Positions 48,880-57,553 of a DNA stretch of 64,000 bases are shown piece after piece. The number at the start of each line of letters is the position of its first letter. Position 1 is the stretch's first letter. The position numbers were made by a program, and so were the translations under genes. The DNA is from JACVRW01 sp963821275 (lineage in GTDB: Bacteria > Actinomycetota > Thermoleophilia > Solirubrobacterales > Thermoleophilaceae): positions 558,001-622,000 of the forward strand of contig CAWGDF010000001.1 of the NCBI GenBank assembly GCA_963821275.1, in the 5' to 3' direction. The notes below the pieces were generated by a model that saw nothing but the letters and a program-made list of their open reading frames with translations, ran no database searches and was not told where the DNA came from.

Positions 48880-50465
48880 ATGCTGACCGTACGGGACCTC
48901 GCCGCCGAGATGGGCCTCGAGCTCGCGGCCGGCGAGGAGGGCGCGGACGCGCCGGTGCGCTGGGTGCACATCTCGGAGCTGCCCGACCCCACGCCCTGGC
49001 TCTCGGGCGGGGAGCTCCTGCTCACGACCGGGATCCAGCTCGACACCGAGACCCGCCAGCGGGAATTCGTGCGCCTGCTGGCGGGGCGGCACCTGGCCGG
49101 GCTGGGCTTCGGCACCGGCTTCGACCACCCCCGGCTGCCGGAGGCGATCACCGACGAGGCCGTCGAGCTCGGGTTCCCCGTGTTCGAGGTCCCCTATGAG
49201 CTGCCCTTCATCGCGCTCACCGAGACCGCCTTCGCCCGGCTCGTGAACGAGCAGTACGAGGTCCTTCAGCGGGGCATCGCCATCCACAAGCGGCTGGAGC
49301 GCCTGGTGCTGGAGGAGCGTGGGCTGGACGAGCTGGTGCGAGCGCTCGCCGCGGCAATCGGCGGCGCCGTGACGGTGCTCTCGGCGCGAGGCGACACGAT
49401 GGCCGCCAACGTCTTCCGGCGTCGCCTGCCGGAGACGGCGATGGACCACGTTCGTGAGGAGGTGCGCAGGCGCAGCGCCGAAGCGGGGGCCGGCGCGCGC
49501 TCCAGCGCGGAGGCGGCCGAGTTCGCGCCGGACCACTCCGAGATCGCCGGTCGTTCGCTCGTGCTCGGGTGTCGATCCGGGGCCGAGGCGCGCCGCAGGC
49601 CTGGCTGGTGGCCGCATGCGACGCCGGTGGGCTGGGCGACTTCGAGCGGCTGATCCTCCAGCAGGCCGTGACCGTCGTGGCGCTCGAGCTGCTGCGCCAG
49701 CGTGCCATGCGCGACACCGAGCGGCGCCTGGCCGGCGACGTCCTGGCCGAGGCGCTGACCGGCAAGCTCTCCGAGGCCGAGCTGGCCCTGCGCCTCGAGC
49801 CCTTCGGCGTCGGCTCGCCGGCGGCCGTGCTGGTGTTCGCCGACGGCGACGGGGCGCCGCCCGCCCGGGCCGAGGGTGATCTCGACCGGCACCTGGCCGA
49901 CGCCGGCGTGAGCGCTCTGGTGGCCGGGCGCGAGCGGCTGTTGTGCGCGGTGATCGACGCGCCCGACGGGGTGGACCCGGTGGCCGTGGCGGCCCGCGCG
50001 AAAGAGGCGCTCGCCGGCGAGCATGGCGGGCTGCGGGCGGCGGCCTCGCGCAGCGCGCCGGTGGGCTCGCTGCGGAGGAGCTTCCACGAGGCGCGCTGCG
50101 CGCTGGAGGCCGCCGCGCTGGCCAACGGGGCGTCCCCGGAGGTGGCCTCCTACCGGGACCTGGGCGCCTTCCAGCTGCTTCTCTCGCTGCAGGACGACGA
50201 GGCCCTGCGGCTCTACTGCGACAGCGTGCTCAGCCCGCTCGAGGACGCCAGCGGCGAGTACGGCGACGAGTTGATCCGCTCGCTGGAGGCCTTCATCGAG
50301 CAGAACGGCCAGTGGGAGAAGGCGGCGCGGGAGCTGTACTGCCACCGGCACACGCTGCGCTACCGGATCCGCCGGGTGGAGCAGCTCACCGGAAGGGATC
50401 TCTCGAGCGCGCGCGACCGGATCGAGTTCTGGCTCGCGTTACGCGCCCGGGAGCTCGTGCATTGA
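48880..50465 (+). pseudogene. PucR-family transcriptional regulator, split by a one-base frameshift
   Basis: The first frame from ATG 48880 gives the PucR N-terminal domain (LTVRDLAAEMGLEL, LSGGELLLTTG) and a GAF-like middle to about 49565. The second frame, from about 49566, continues coherently (SIRGRGAPQAWLVAACDAGGL) through a CdaR-like region to the C-terminal helix-turn-helix WEKAARELYCHRHTLRYRIRRVEQL and TGA at 50465. Joining needs one extra base near 49565 (GCTCGGGTGTCG). The intact family regulates amine and purine catabolism. If the frameshift is real, the DNA-binding half is lost. Confidence 0.85.
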
Positions 50466-50487
50466 CCCAAGGGAGGAAGAGAGTCAG

Positions 50488-51618
50488 ATGAAGGTCGGAG
50501 TCCCCACCGAGATCAAGACCGACGAGTACCGCGTGTCGCTCACCCCGGCCGGCGCGCGCGAGCTGGCCGAGAGTGGCCATGAGGTGATCGTCCAGGCGAG
50601 CGCGGGCGAGGGCAGCACGATCGAGGACTCCGAGTACGAGGCTCAGGGCGCGCGCATCGTGCCCGATGCCCCCGCGGTCTTCGAGGAGGCCGAGCTGGTC
50701 CTCGGCGTCAAGGAGCCGCAGCCCACCGAGGTGGAGATGCTGCAGCCGCACCAGACGCTCTTCACCTACCTCCACCTGGCGCCCGACCCGAACCTGACCA
50801 AGGGACTGTGCGCCACCGGCGCCACCTGCGTGGCCTACGAGACCGTGGAGGACGACCGCGGCCGGCTGCCGCTCCTCGCTCCGATGAGCGAGGTCGCAGG
50901 CAAGATCGCCACCCAGGCCGGGGCCTTCTTCCTCGAGCGCCCGCTCGGCGGCCGCGGCGTCCTGCTCGGCGGCGTACCGGGCGTGGCCGCAGCCACCGTG
51001 ATGGTGATCGGCGGCGGCGTGGTGGGGCAGAACGCCGCCTTCATCGCCATCGGCATGGAGGCCGACGTCTTCGTCTACGACCGCAACATCGACCGCCTGC
51101 GCGAGCTGGACGTCGGCTTCGGGGGCCGTGCCTCCACCGTCTACTCCTCCACGCTGGCGATCGAGGACATGCTCCCGCACGCCGATCTCGTGATCGGCGC
51201 GGTCTTGATCCACGGCGCCCGCGCGCCGTACGTGATCAAGCGCGATCAGCTGGCGCTCATGAAGAAGCGCGCCGTGCTGGTGGACGTGTCGATCGACCAG
51301 GGGGGCTGCTTCGAGACGTCGCGACCGACGACGCATTCGGACCCAGTCTTCGATGTGGACGGCGTGACCCACTACTGCGTGGCCAACATGCCCGGCGCCG
51401 TGCCCGTGACCTCGACCTTCGCGCTGACCAACGCCACGCTGCCCTACGTACTGGAGCTGGCCGACCACGGCGTCAAGGGCGCGATCGCGCGCGACCCGGG
51501 CCTACGCCCGGGGGTCAACGTCGCCGCCGGCAAGGTCACGCACCCCGCCGTGGCGGAGGCCGTGGGCATGGCCTTCACGCCGGTCGAGGACGTGCTCGGC
51601 GCAGCCCAGACCGCATAG
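50488..51618 (+). CDS. ald: Alanine dehydrogenase
   Basis: NAD-dependent oxidoreductase interconverting alanine and pyruvate plus ammonia. It has 376 residues. VGVPTEIKTDEYRVSLTPAG is at the start; Lys74 lies in GVKEPQ and His95 in YLHLAPD; the Rossmann loop VMVIGGGVVGQNAA and VLVDVSIDQGGCFETSRPTTH follow. In this locus it can recycle alanine formed by the aminotransferase back to pyruvate. A GGGAGGAAGAG Shine-Dalgarno precedes the ATG. It lies 7 bp before the aldehyde dehydrogenase gene. Confidence 0.94.
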   Translation: MKVGVPTEIKTDEYRVSLTPAGARELAESGHEVIVQASAGEGSTIEDSEYEAQGARIVPDAPAVFEEAELVLGVKEPQPTEVEMLQPHQTLFTYLHLAPDPNLTKGLCATGATCVAYETVEDDRGRLPLLAPMSEVAGKIATQAGAFFLERPLGGRGVLLGGVPGVAAATVMVIGGGVVGQNAAFIAIGMEADVFVYDRNIDRLRELDVGFGGRASTVYSSTLAIEDMLPHADLVIGAVLIHGARAPYVIKRDQLALMKKRAVLVDVSIDQGGCFETSRPTTHSDPVFDVDGVTHYCVANMPGAVPVTSTFALTNATLPYVLELADHGVKGAIARDPGLRPGVNVAAGKVTHPAVAEAVGMAFTPVEDVLGAAQTA

Positions 51619-51625
51619 GAGAACG

Positions 51626-53068
51626 ATGGCCACCACCACGCTGAAGCTGCAGAACCTCATCGACGGCGAGCCGGTCGACGCGGTCGACGGCCAGACCGAG
51701 GCGGTGACCAACCCGGCCACCGGCGAGGAGATCGCGTCGATGCCGCTCTCGACCGAGGAGGACGTCAACCGCGCCGTGGCCGCCGCCAAGCGCGCCCAGC
51801 CGGGCTGGGCAGCGACCCCGCCTGGTGTGCGGGCGGCGGCTCTGCTGAAGCTGGCCGACCTGCTGGAGGAGCACGCGGCGGAGCTGTCCGACCTGGAGGC
51901 GGCGGACGCGGGCAAGCCGCGCCAGGCCTTCTTCGAGGAGGAGATGCCCTTCCTGTCCGACAACCTGCGCTTCTTCGCCGGCGCGGGCAGGTTGCTCGAG
52001 GGCAAGGCGGCGGGCGAGTACGTGGCGAACCGCACCTCCATCATCCGCCGCGAGCCGGTGGGCCTGGTGGCCCAGATCACGCCCTGGAACTACCCGCTGA
52101 TGATGGCGGTGTGGAAGATCGGCCCGGCGCTGGCCACGGGCTGCACGATCGTCCTCAAGCCGGCCGAGACCACGCCCATCTCCACCGTGAAGCTGGCCGA
52201 GTACGCGGCCGAGTGCCTGCCCAAGGGTGTGCTGAACGTGATCACCGGCCACGGCCGCCCCGCGGGCTCCTCGCTGGTCACCCATCCCGACGTGCGCATG
52301 GTCTCGCTCACCGGCTCGCCGGAGACCGGCAGGTGGATCGCCCGCGAGGCCGCGGACTCGCTCAAGCGCGTGCACCTGGAGCTCGGCGGCAAGGCGCCCG
52401 TGGTGGTATTCGACGACGTGGACCTGGACGCCGTCGTCGAGCACGTCGCCTCCACCGGCCTCTACAACGCCGGCCAGGACTGCACGGCGGCTACCCGCGT
52501 GCTGGCCTCGGGCCGGGTCTACGACGACGTGGTGAACGGGCTGGCCCAGGAGGCCCGCGGCTACAAGCTGGGCGACACGATGCACCCGGAGACCACGCTC
52601 GGGCCGCTCAACTCCATGCGCCAGCGCGAGCGCGTGGAGGGCTTCCTGGAGCGCCGGCCACCCAGCGCGGAAATCGTCACCGGTGGCGAGCGCCCCGACC
52701 TCCCCGGCTCGTTCCTCGAGCCCACCGTCGTCGCCGGCCTAGACCAGGACGACGAGATGATCCAGAACGAGATCTTCGGGCCGGTGATAACGGTCCAGCC
52801 CTTCAGCGACGAGCGGCAGGCGATCGAGTGGGCCAACGGCACCCGCTACGGCCTGGCCGCATCGGTGTGGACCCGCGACGTGGCCCGCGCGCACCGAGTG
52901 GCGAACGCGCTCGAGTTCGGCACCGTGTGGGTGAACGATCACATCACGATGGTCGGCGAGATGCCCCACGGCGGCTTCAAGCAGTCGGGCTACGGCAAGG
53001 ACATGTCGGCCTACGCGCTCGAGGACTACACCGAGATCAAGCACGTGCTGATCAATCTGGAGGGCTAG
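51626..53068 (+). CDS. Aldehyde dehydrogenase, 4-aminobutyraldehyde/betaine-aldehyde type
   Basis: A 480-residue NAD(P)-dependent dehydrogenase. The catalytic Glu is in HLELGGKAPVVV (about 253-264) and the catalytic Cys in YNAGQDCTAATRV (about 289), which is the pattern of gamma-aminobutyraldehyde dehydrogenases. QITPWNYPLMMAVWK binds the cofactor. It would oxidise 4-aminobutanal to GABA after transamination of putrescine. The AGGAGAACG Shine-Dalgarno is good. Its TAG stop overlaps the convergent HD-domain gene stop in a CTAG. Betaine aldehyde is an alternative substrate. Confidence 0.9.
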   Translation: MATTTLKLQNLIDGEPVDAVDGQTEAVTNPATGEEIASMPLSTEEDVNRAVAAAKRAQPGWAATPPGVRAAALLKLADLLEEHAAELSDLEAADAGKPRQAFFEEEMPFLSDNLRFFAGAGRLLEGKAAGEYVANRTSIIRREPVGLVAQITPWNYPLMMAVWKIGPALATGCTIVLKPAETTPISTVKLAEYAAECLPKGVLNVITGHGRPAGSSLVTHPDVRMVSLTGSPETGRWIAREAADSLKRVHLELGGKAPVVVFDDVDLDAVVEHVASTGLYNAGQDCTAATRVLASGRVYDDVVNGLAQEARGYKLGDTMHPETTLGPLNSMRQRERVEGFLERRPPSAEIVTGGERPDLPGSFLEPTVVAGLDQDDEMIQNEIFGPVITVQPFSDERQAIEWANGTRYGLAASVWTRDVARAHRVANALEFGTVWVNDHITMVGEMPHGGFKQSGYGKDMSAYALEDYTEIKHVLINLEG

Positions 53069-53637
53069 ACGCTCAAACCCTGGATCTCGGACCGCAGCTG
53101 GGCGACCAGCTCGTGGTCCGGGATCAAGGTCTCCAGCATGTCCAGCGATTCCGTGTAGTGCTCGACCTTGGCGGCGTCGCCGTCGTCGAGGGGCCGCTGG
53201 GCGGCGCGGTGACGCATCTCACGGGCCTTCGACACCTTGTCCGCCGCAAAAACCGCCACCGCCTCGTCACCGGCCTTCGCCACTTGCAGCCGCAGGGCGG
53301 CCTTGCGCTCACGGGAGTCCCCGATCGAGTCGTCCTCGGTGAGGGCGGTCACCAGGCCGGCCACCTCCGGGCCGAACCCGGACTCGATCTCCGCCCGTTC
53401 GGCGTCGGTGTCCTCGAGCACGTCGTGAAGCACGCCGGCAGCGACCACGTGGTCCGGGTAGCCGGCGTTGTGGAGCAGAGTGGCGACCTCGACGGGGTGC
53501 AGCACGTAAGGAGCGCCGTCGGTGTCCCGGCGCTGGCCGGCATGACGCTGTGTGGCGTAGTCGAGCGCGCGCCCGGTGAGGGGCCGGCCGGCCCGAAGGT
53601 CAGGCGCGCTGGCTTCGGCTGCGGAAGTGCGATTCAT
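53065..53637 (-). CDS. HD-domain (p)ppGpp hydrolase-like protein
   Basis: A 190-residue protein resembling the hydrolase half of RelA/SpoT or a stand-alone MESH1-type enzyme: TGRALDYATQRHAGQRRDTDGAPYVLHPVEVATLL with a metal His, AGVLHDVLEDT with His-Asp, and FAADKVSKAREM with the downstream Asp. There is no synthetase, TGS or ACT domain. It could degrade (p)ppGpp or another nucleotide; SpoT-like activity is a family inference. Both start codons, at 53637 and further in, lack a clear Shine-Dalgarno. Confidence 0.82.
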   Translation of the reverse strand: MNRTSAAEASAPDLRAGRPLTGRALDYATQRHAGQRRDTDGAPYVLHPVEVATLLHNAGYPDHVVAAGVLHDVLEDTDAERAEIESGFGPEVAGLVTALTEDDSIGDSRERKAALRLQVAKAGDEAVAVFAADKVSKAREMRHRAAQRPLDDGDAAKVEHYTESLDMLETLIPDHELVAQLRSEIQGLSV

Positions 53638-53739
53638 CGCGACGGACCCGGCTGGAGCATATTGACTCCCCGCCGCGCGCCGCCGCTCCTGTTACCCCGC
53701 TGAGAAGCGGCTGTTAAGGGTCCGCGACCGAGCGGTTAC

Positions 53740-53745
53740 TAGGCT
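53740..53745 (+). promoter_or_regulatory. Putative -10 element (TAGGCT) upstream of the 53802 gene
   Basis: TAGGCT matches TANNNT. It lies 56 nt before the start, so unlike the other cases it would give a leader of about 50 nt. No good -35 was recognised. Confidence 0.35.
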
Positions 53746-53801
53746 GCGACCGGATCGCCAAAGCGCCGGACCCCGTCCGCGGCCGGCCCTAGATCCGATG
53801 T

Positions 53802-55340
53802 ATGCGCCTCCTGCTCACCCGCCTGCTTCCCTTCATGCTCTTGGCCTGCGCCGTTCTCGCGCCGGCTGCCTCCGACTCCGGTGCTCCCGAGGTCCTGCGC
53901 CCCGCGCGGCCGTCTCCGCCGCACGTGGTTCTCCTGATCCTCGACGAGCTGCCGGGCGACTCGCTGCTCGACGAGCGCGGTCGCATCGATCCCGTCCGCT
54001 ACCCGAACTTCGCCGCGTTGGCCGCCGGGGCGACCTGGTTTCGCAACGCGTACTCCGTCTACGACTCGACGACCAAGGCCGTGCCGCTGATCCTCGACGG
54101 CCGGCGGCCACGGCCGGGGGGATCGCCCGACCGGCTGGGCCACCCACGCTCGCTTTTCGACATGTTCGCCCGCCGCGGCTACCGGATGGTCGCGTCCGAG
54201 GAGGCCACGGCGCTCTGTCCAGCGCGCATGTGCCGGGGCGGCCGGACGAGAAGGCCGGCCATCCTCCCGAACCTTGGCCACGGCCGGCCCGAGCGCTTCC
54301 GGCGCTTTCTCGCCCGGATCCGGCCGGCGCGCCGTCCGACCTTCTGGATGAAGCACGTGCTTCTGCCACACGGGCCCTACCTCTACCTGCCCTCGGGGCA
54401 CAGGACGAGGACGGGATCGAGGGACCTGCTGCCCGGAATGCTCACCGTGCCGGGTTTCCACGACCGCTTTCTCACGCGGCACAACGAGCAGCGCTATCTG
54501 CTTCAGCTCGGCTTCGTCGACCGGCTGCTGGGACGGCTGATGCGCCGGCTCAAGCGGCTCGACCTGTACGACCGGACCTTGATCGCGGTGACCGCCGATC
54601 ACGGTCTCGCGTGGCAGGCGGGGGTCGAAACGCGGCGCAGGGTCAGCTACGCGAACGTGGAGGAGGTCACCCCGGTGCCCTTCATCGTCAAGGCGCCTGG
54701 TCAACGTCGCGGGGAGGTGAGCGAGGCGTATGTGCGCACGCTGGACATGGCCCCCACCATCTCCGACGTGCTGGGCTTCCGGCTCGGCTACCGCGCCGAC
54801 GGGCGCTCTGCCTTCTCCCGGGCCGTACGCCGGCGGAGTTCGGTGCGCCTCAGCACTCGGGACTTCGCGACCAGGGTGCGCATCTCGGGCCGCCGCTGGA
54901 AGGCCCGCCGGCGCCGGGTGGTGCGCCGCCGGCTCCGCCAGCTCGGCTCTGGCAACTGGGCGAGCCTGTACACGGGCATCGGGCCGCACCGTCGGCTGCT
55001 GGGACGCTCGGCCGACGGCCTGGCACGCTCCGCCGCTGCCGACACCCGGGCCAGCATCGCCCGGGCCGGCGCGCTCGCCCGGGTGCGCCGGGCCGGCGGG
55101 ATCGTGCCGGCGCAGATCGCCGGCGACCTGCATGGCGGCGAGCCCGGCGCCAGGCGCGACATCGCGGTGGCGGTGAACGGGCGCATCGAGGCGGTGGGAC
55201 GCTCCTTCCACCTGGCCGGCGATCCCACCGAGCACTACGCCGTGATGGTGCCCGAGCGGTCGCTGCGCGAGGGACGAAACGCGATCGCGGTGTTCGAGGT
55301 CACTCGCGCCGGCGCGCTCCGGCCGCTCGCCGCCATCTAG
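53802..55340 (+). CDS. Secreted sulfatase/alkaline-phosphatase-fold protein
   Basis: A 512-residue protein. The signal peptide (LLTRLLPFMLLACAVLAPAA) is followed by a metallohydrolase fold: VVLLILDELPGDSLL (metal Asp/Glu), YDSTTKAVPLILDG at the nucleophile position (Thr instead of the sulfatase CxPxR), LPHGPYLYLPSG, and the metal motif VTADHGLAW (about 265-273). About 130 C-terminal residues are beta-rich (IAVAVNGRIEAVG). It is a paralogue of the next gene. It may be a phosphatase or phospho-alcohol transferase acting outside the cell; no formylglycine site is present. Confidence 0.75.
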   Translation: MRLLLTRLLPFMLLACAVLAPAASDSGAPEVLRPARPSPPHVVLLILDELPGDSLLDERGRIDPVRYPNFAALAAGATWFRNAYSVYDSTTKAVPLILDGRRPRPGGSPDRLGHPRSLFDMFARRGYRMVASEEATALCPARMCRGGRTRRPAILPNLGHGRPERFRRFLARIRPARRPTFWMKHVLLPHGPYLYLPSGHRTRTGSRDLLPGMLTVPGFHDRFLTRHNEQRYLLQLGFVDRLLGRLMRRLKRLDLYDRTLIAVTADHGLAWQAGVETRRRVSYANVEEVTPVPFIVKAPGQRRGEVSEAYVRTLDMAPTISDVLGFRLGYRADGRSAFSRAVRRRSSVRLSTRDFATRVRISGRRWKARRRRVVRRRLRQLGSGNWASLYTGIGPHRRLLGRSADGLARSAAADTRASIARAGALARVRRAGGIVPAQIAGDLHGGEPGARRDIAVAVNGRIEAVGRSFHLAGDPTEHYAVMVPERSLREGRNAIAVFEVTRAGALRPLAAI

Positions 55341-55369
55341 CCGCCTGCGCGGCGTGTTTGCAGCGCCTT

Positions 55370-55375
55370 TACATT
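55370..55375 (+). promoter_or_regulatory. Putative -10 element (TACATT) of the 55382 gene
   Basis: TACATT fits TANNNT and ends 6 nt before GTG 55382; no Shine-Dalgarno is present. Confidence 0.35.
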
Positions 55376-55381
55376 GGCCCC

Positions 55382-56926
55382 GTGGACAGTCGAGTGATCC
55401 TCGGCGTGGCCCTGCTCGCGCTGGCCACCCCGGCCTGCGGAGGCGGTGAGCCGCCCCCGCGGGCGCCCGAGCGCCCCCCGGTCGTCGTGCTCGTGTTCGA
55501 CGAGTTCCCGGCCGACGTCCTCCTGCGCCCGGACGGCAGCATCGACGCCGAGCGCTTCCCCAACTTCGCCGCCCTGGCCCGGATCTCGACCTGGTACCCG
55601 AACGGCACGACCGTCTTCGACTCGACCTTCGGTGCCGTGCCGGCCATCCTCGACGCCCGGCTGCCCCGCCCCAGGGAGGCCGCCGATGTGCGCACCCACC
55701 AGCCGAGCGTCTTCAACATGATGGACCGGCTGGGCTACGAGATCGTCAAAGCGGAGTCGGCGAGCGCGGTCTGCCCCCCGCGGATCTGCATCGGCGCCCG
55801 GGCGCGCCGCCCGAGCGTCCTCGACCGGCTGGCCGGCGGCGGGCGGCCCGAGCGGCTGCATCGCTGGATCGGCGCGCTTCGCCGGCGGGCCCGGCCGACC
55901 TTCTACTTCCACCACACCCTTCTGCCGCACGAGCCGTGGGTCTACCTGCCGTCCGGGCATCGCAACCGGCCGCCGGGAAAGGACCCGATCGGAAGCGTCA
56001 ACCGCTGGGTGGGCTTCCACGATCCCGAGCTCACCGAGCACAACCACATGCGCCACCTTCTGCAGGTGGGCTACGTCGACCGCGAGATCGGCCGGCTGCT
56101 CCGGCGCCTGCGGCGCACCCGCCTGCTGCGGCGCAGCCTGCTGGTGGTCACCGCCGACCACGGCTACTCCTTCGACGTCGGGGTCCGCAGCCGGCGCAAG
56201 GTGAGCGCGACCAACATCGAGGAGATCGCCCCGGTGCCGTTCTTCGTGAAGGCGCCCGGCCAGATGAATCGGGAGGTGGACGAGAGCCTCGTTCGGACGA
56301 CCGACATCGTGCCCACGGTGGCCGACCTCCTCGGGGTGCGAATGGGCTGGCGCGCCGCCGGGCGCCCTGCCTCGTCCGAGGCCACGAAGGAGCGGACCAA
56401 GGTCTGCCTCCGGGCGCGGGACTTCAGCGGCCTGTTCTGCATCGAGCGTGACGAGCTCGCCCGCCGGCGGCGGGCGGTGCGAGAGCGCCGTGCCGCCGCC
56501 TTTCTGACCGGCGCCGAGAGCCGGCGCCGCTACGGCGATCCCTGGGCGGCCGTGCACCGAGCGGGAACGCATCCCGAGCTGCTCGGCCGCCGGCTCTCGG
56601 CCCTGCCGCTGGAGCGCCCCGGCCGGCCGAGCGTGCGACTCGCGAACGCCGGTCTCGAGCAGCAGGTCGAGCCGGCCTCGGAGCTGCTTCCCACCCGCAT
56701 CACGGGCAACCTGACGGGCGGGGCGCCCGGCGAGCTACGGGACCTCGCCGTCGCGGTGAACGGCCGAATCCGCGGCACGGGCCGGAGCTTCCGCCTGCGT
56801 TTCCGGCCGGGCGAGAGCTTCTCCTTCGTCGTGCCGGATGAGGCGCTTCGGCCAGGGACCAACGAGGTCCAGGTGCTCGAGATACGAGCCGGCGGCGAGC
56901 TCGTGCCGCTTCAGTACACCCGGTAG
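55382..56926 (+). CDS. Sulfatase/alkaline-phosphatase-fold lipoprotein
   Basis: A 514-residue paralogue of the upstream gene. Here the N-terminus carries a lipobox (LATPAC), so it is probably lipid-anchored. It keeps VVVLVFDEFPADVLL, FDSTFGAVPAILDA at the nucleophile position (Thr or Ser, no CxPxR), LLPHEPWVYLPSGHR, VTADHGYSFDVG and the IVPTVADLLGV segment. The C-terminal region ends in a beta domain with VAVNGRIRGTG that mirrors its neighbour. The role is presumably related: an envelope phosphatase or transferase. Its 3' end overlaps the convergent membrane-protein gene by 16 bp. Confidence 0.75.
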   Translation: MDSRVILGVALLALATPACGGGEPPPRAPERPPVVVLVFDEFPADVLLRPDGSIDAERFPNFAALARISTWYPNGTTVFDSTFGAVPAILDARLPRPREAADVRTHQPSVFNMMDRLGYEIVKAESASAVCPPRICIGARARRPSVLDRLAGGGRPERLHRWIGALRRRARPTFYFHHTLLPHEPWVYLPSGHRNRPPGKDPIGSVNRWVGFHDPELTEHNHMRHLLQVGYVDREIGRLLRRLRRTRLLRRSLLVVTADHGYSFDVGVRSRRKVSATNIEEIAPVPFFVKAPGQMNREVDESLVRTTDIVPTVADLLGVRMGWRAAGRPASSEATKERTKVCLRARDFSGLFCIERDELARRRRAVRERRAAAFLTGAESRRRYGDPWAAVHRAGTHPELLGRRLSALPLERPGRPSVRLANAGLEQQVEPASELLPTRITGNLTGGAPGELRDLAVAVNGRIRGTGRSFRLRFRPGESFSFVVPDEALRPGTNEVQVLEIRAGGELVPLQYTR

Positions 56927-57528
56927 GCCGAGTTGGGCTCCGCGCTGCTGTCGCGCCGCACCTCTGCGGGCTCGCGGGCCGTGTCGACGAACACGCAGAA
57001 GTAGCGCCGGCGGTCGTCGCGGGCGACGCACGTGCGGAAGTAATCCTCCCGCAGCCGGATCGTGTTGGCCGTCTCCAGGTTCCGGATCAGCTCCTCGTCG
57101 CCTGAGCTGAGCACGAAGTCCCTGAAGGCCTTCGCGTTGCGCTCGGTGTCCTCGGTCTCGGATACCACCAGCGGCCGCGCGGCCAGCCCGGCCGCCAGCA
57201 CGCCGGCCACGCCGGCCAGCAGGAGCCCGGTGCCGACGCGGTCGGTGAGCACCTCCAGCTGCGCCTTCGCGGGCGCCCCCGGCTGCGCCTCGGAGCGCCG
57301 GTGCCAGAGACGGCGGGCGAGCCAGGGGGCCACGACGCCGATCAGGAACAGGTTCCCGAAAACCGCGAGCAGGATCCCCGGAACCAGGTCCACCCCGGTG
57401 GCGATCGGGGGGAGCAGGTGGAGGATCAGACCGTCGAGCAGGGTGAGCGCGATGAACGACGGCCACATCCACGCGCCGCGCAGCCTCCAGCGCATCCGGG
57501 CCGGCCAGAAGCGCTCCTCGCGGTTCAC
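56911..57528 (-). CDS. Membrane protein with C-terminal soluble domain, unknown function
   Basis: A 205-residue protein with four hydrophobic segments (about 22-40, 44-66, 98-118 and near 125) and a charged C-terminal domain of about 75 residues (KAFRDFVLSSGDEELIRNLE, YFRTCVARDDRRRYFCVFVD) with two Cys. I do not recognise the family. The GTG start at 57528 was chosen because a longer frame would overlap lipB; a TACTCT hexamer lies 7 nt upstream. It is divergent from lipB with a 25-bp gap. Confidence 0.6.
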   Translation of the reverse strand: MNREERFWPARMRWRLRGAWMWPSFIALTLLDGLILHLLPPIATGVDLVPGILLAVFGNLFLIGVVAPWLARRLWHRRSEAQPGAPAKAQLEVLTDRVGTGLLLAGVAGVLAAGLAARPLVVSETEDTERNAKAFRDFVLSSGDEELIRNLETANTIRLREDYFRTCVARDDRRRYFCVFVDTAREPAEVRRDSSAEPNSAYRVY

Positions 57529-57535
57529 GAGACTG

Positions 57536-57541
57536 AGAGTA
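57536..57541 (-). promoter_or_regulatory. Putative -10 element (TACTCT) of the 56911-57528 gene
   Basis: Minus-strand TACTCT ends 7 nt before the GTG start and shares its TA with the lipB hexamer at 57540. Confidence 0.45.
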
Positions 57542-57545
57542 GCCT
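57540..57545 (+). promoter_or_regulatory. Putative -10 element (TAGCCT) of lipB
   Basis: TAGCCT ends 8 nt before the lipB GTG at 57554 and overlaps the divergent hexamer by two bases, as at 9464. Confidence 0.45.
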
Positions 57546-57553
57546 TGGTCTCC

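Noticed and set aside
47407..49617. A 736-codon minus-strand open frame opposite the omega-aminotransferase and pucR
   Set aside because: Low-complexity antisense translation; the plus-strand proteins carry intact family motifs.
53798..55381. An open frame overlapping the first sulfatase-like gene, continuous with the second
   Set aside because: The part before 55382 is Arg/Ala/Pro-rich out-of-frame translation; only the part from GTG 55382 has the sulfatase-fold motifs and a lipobox.
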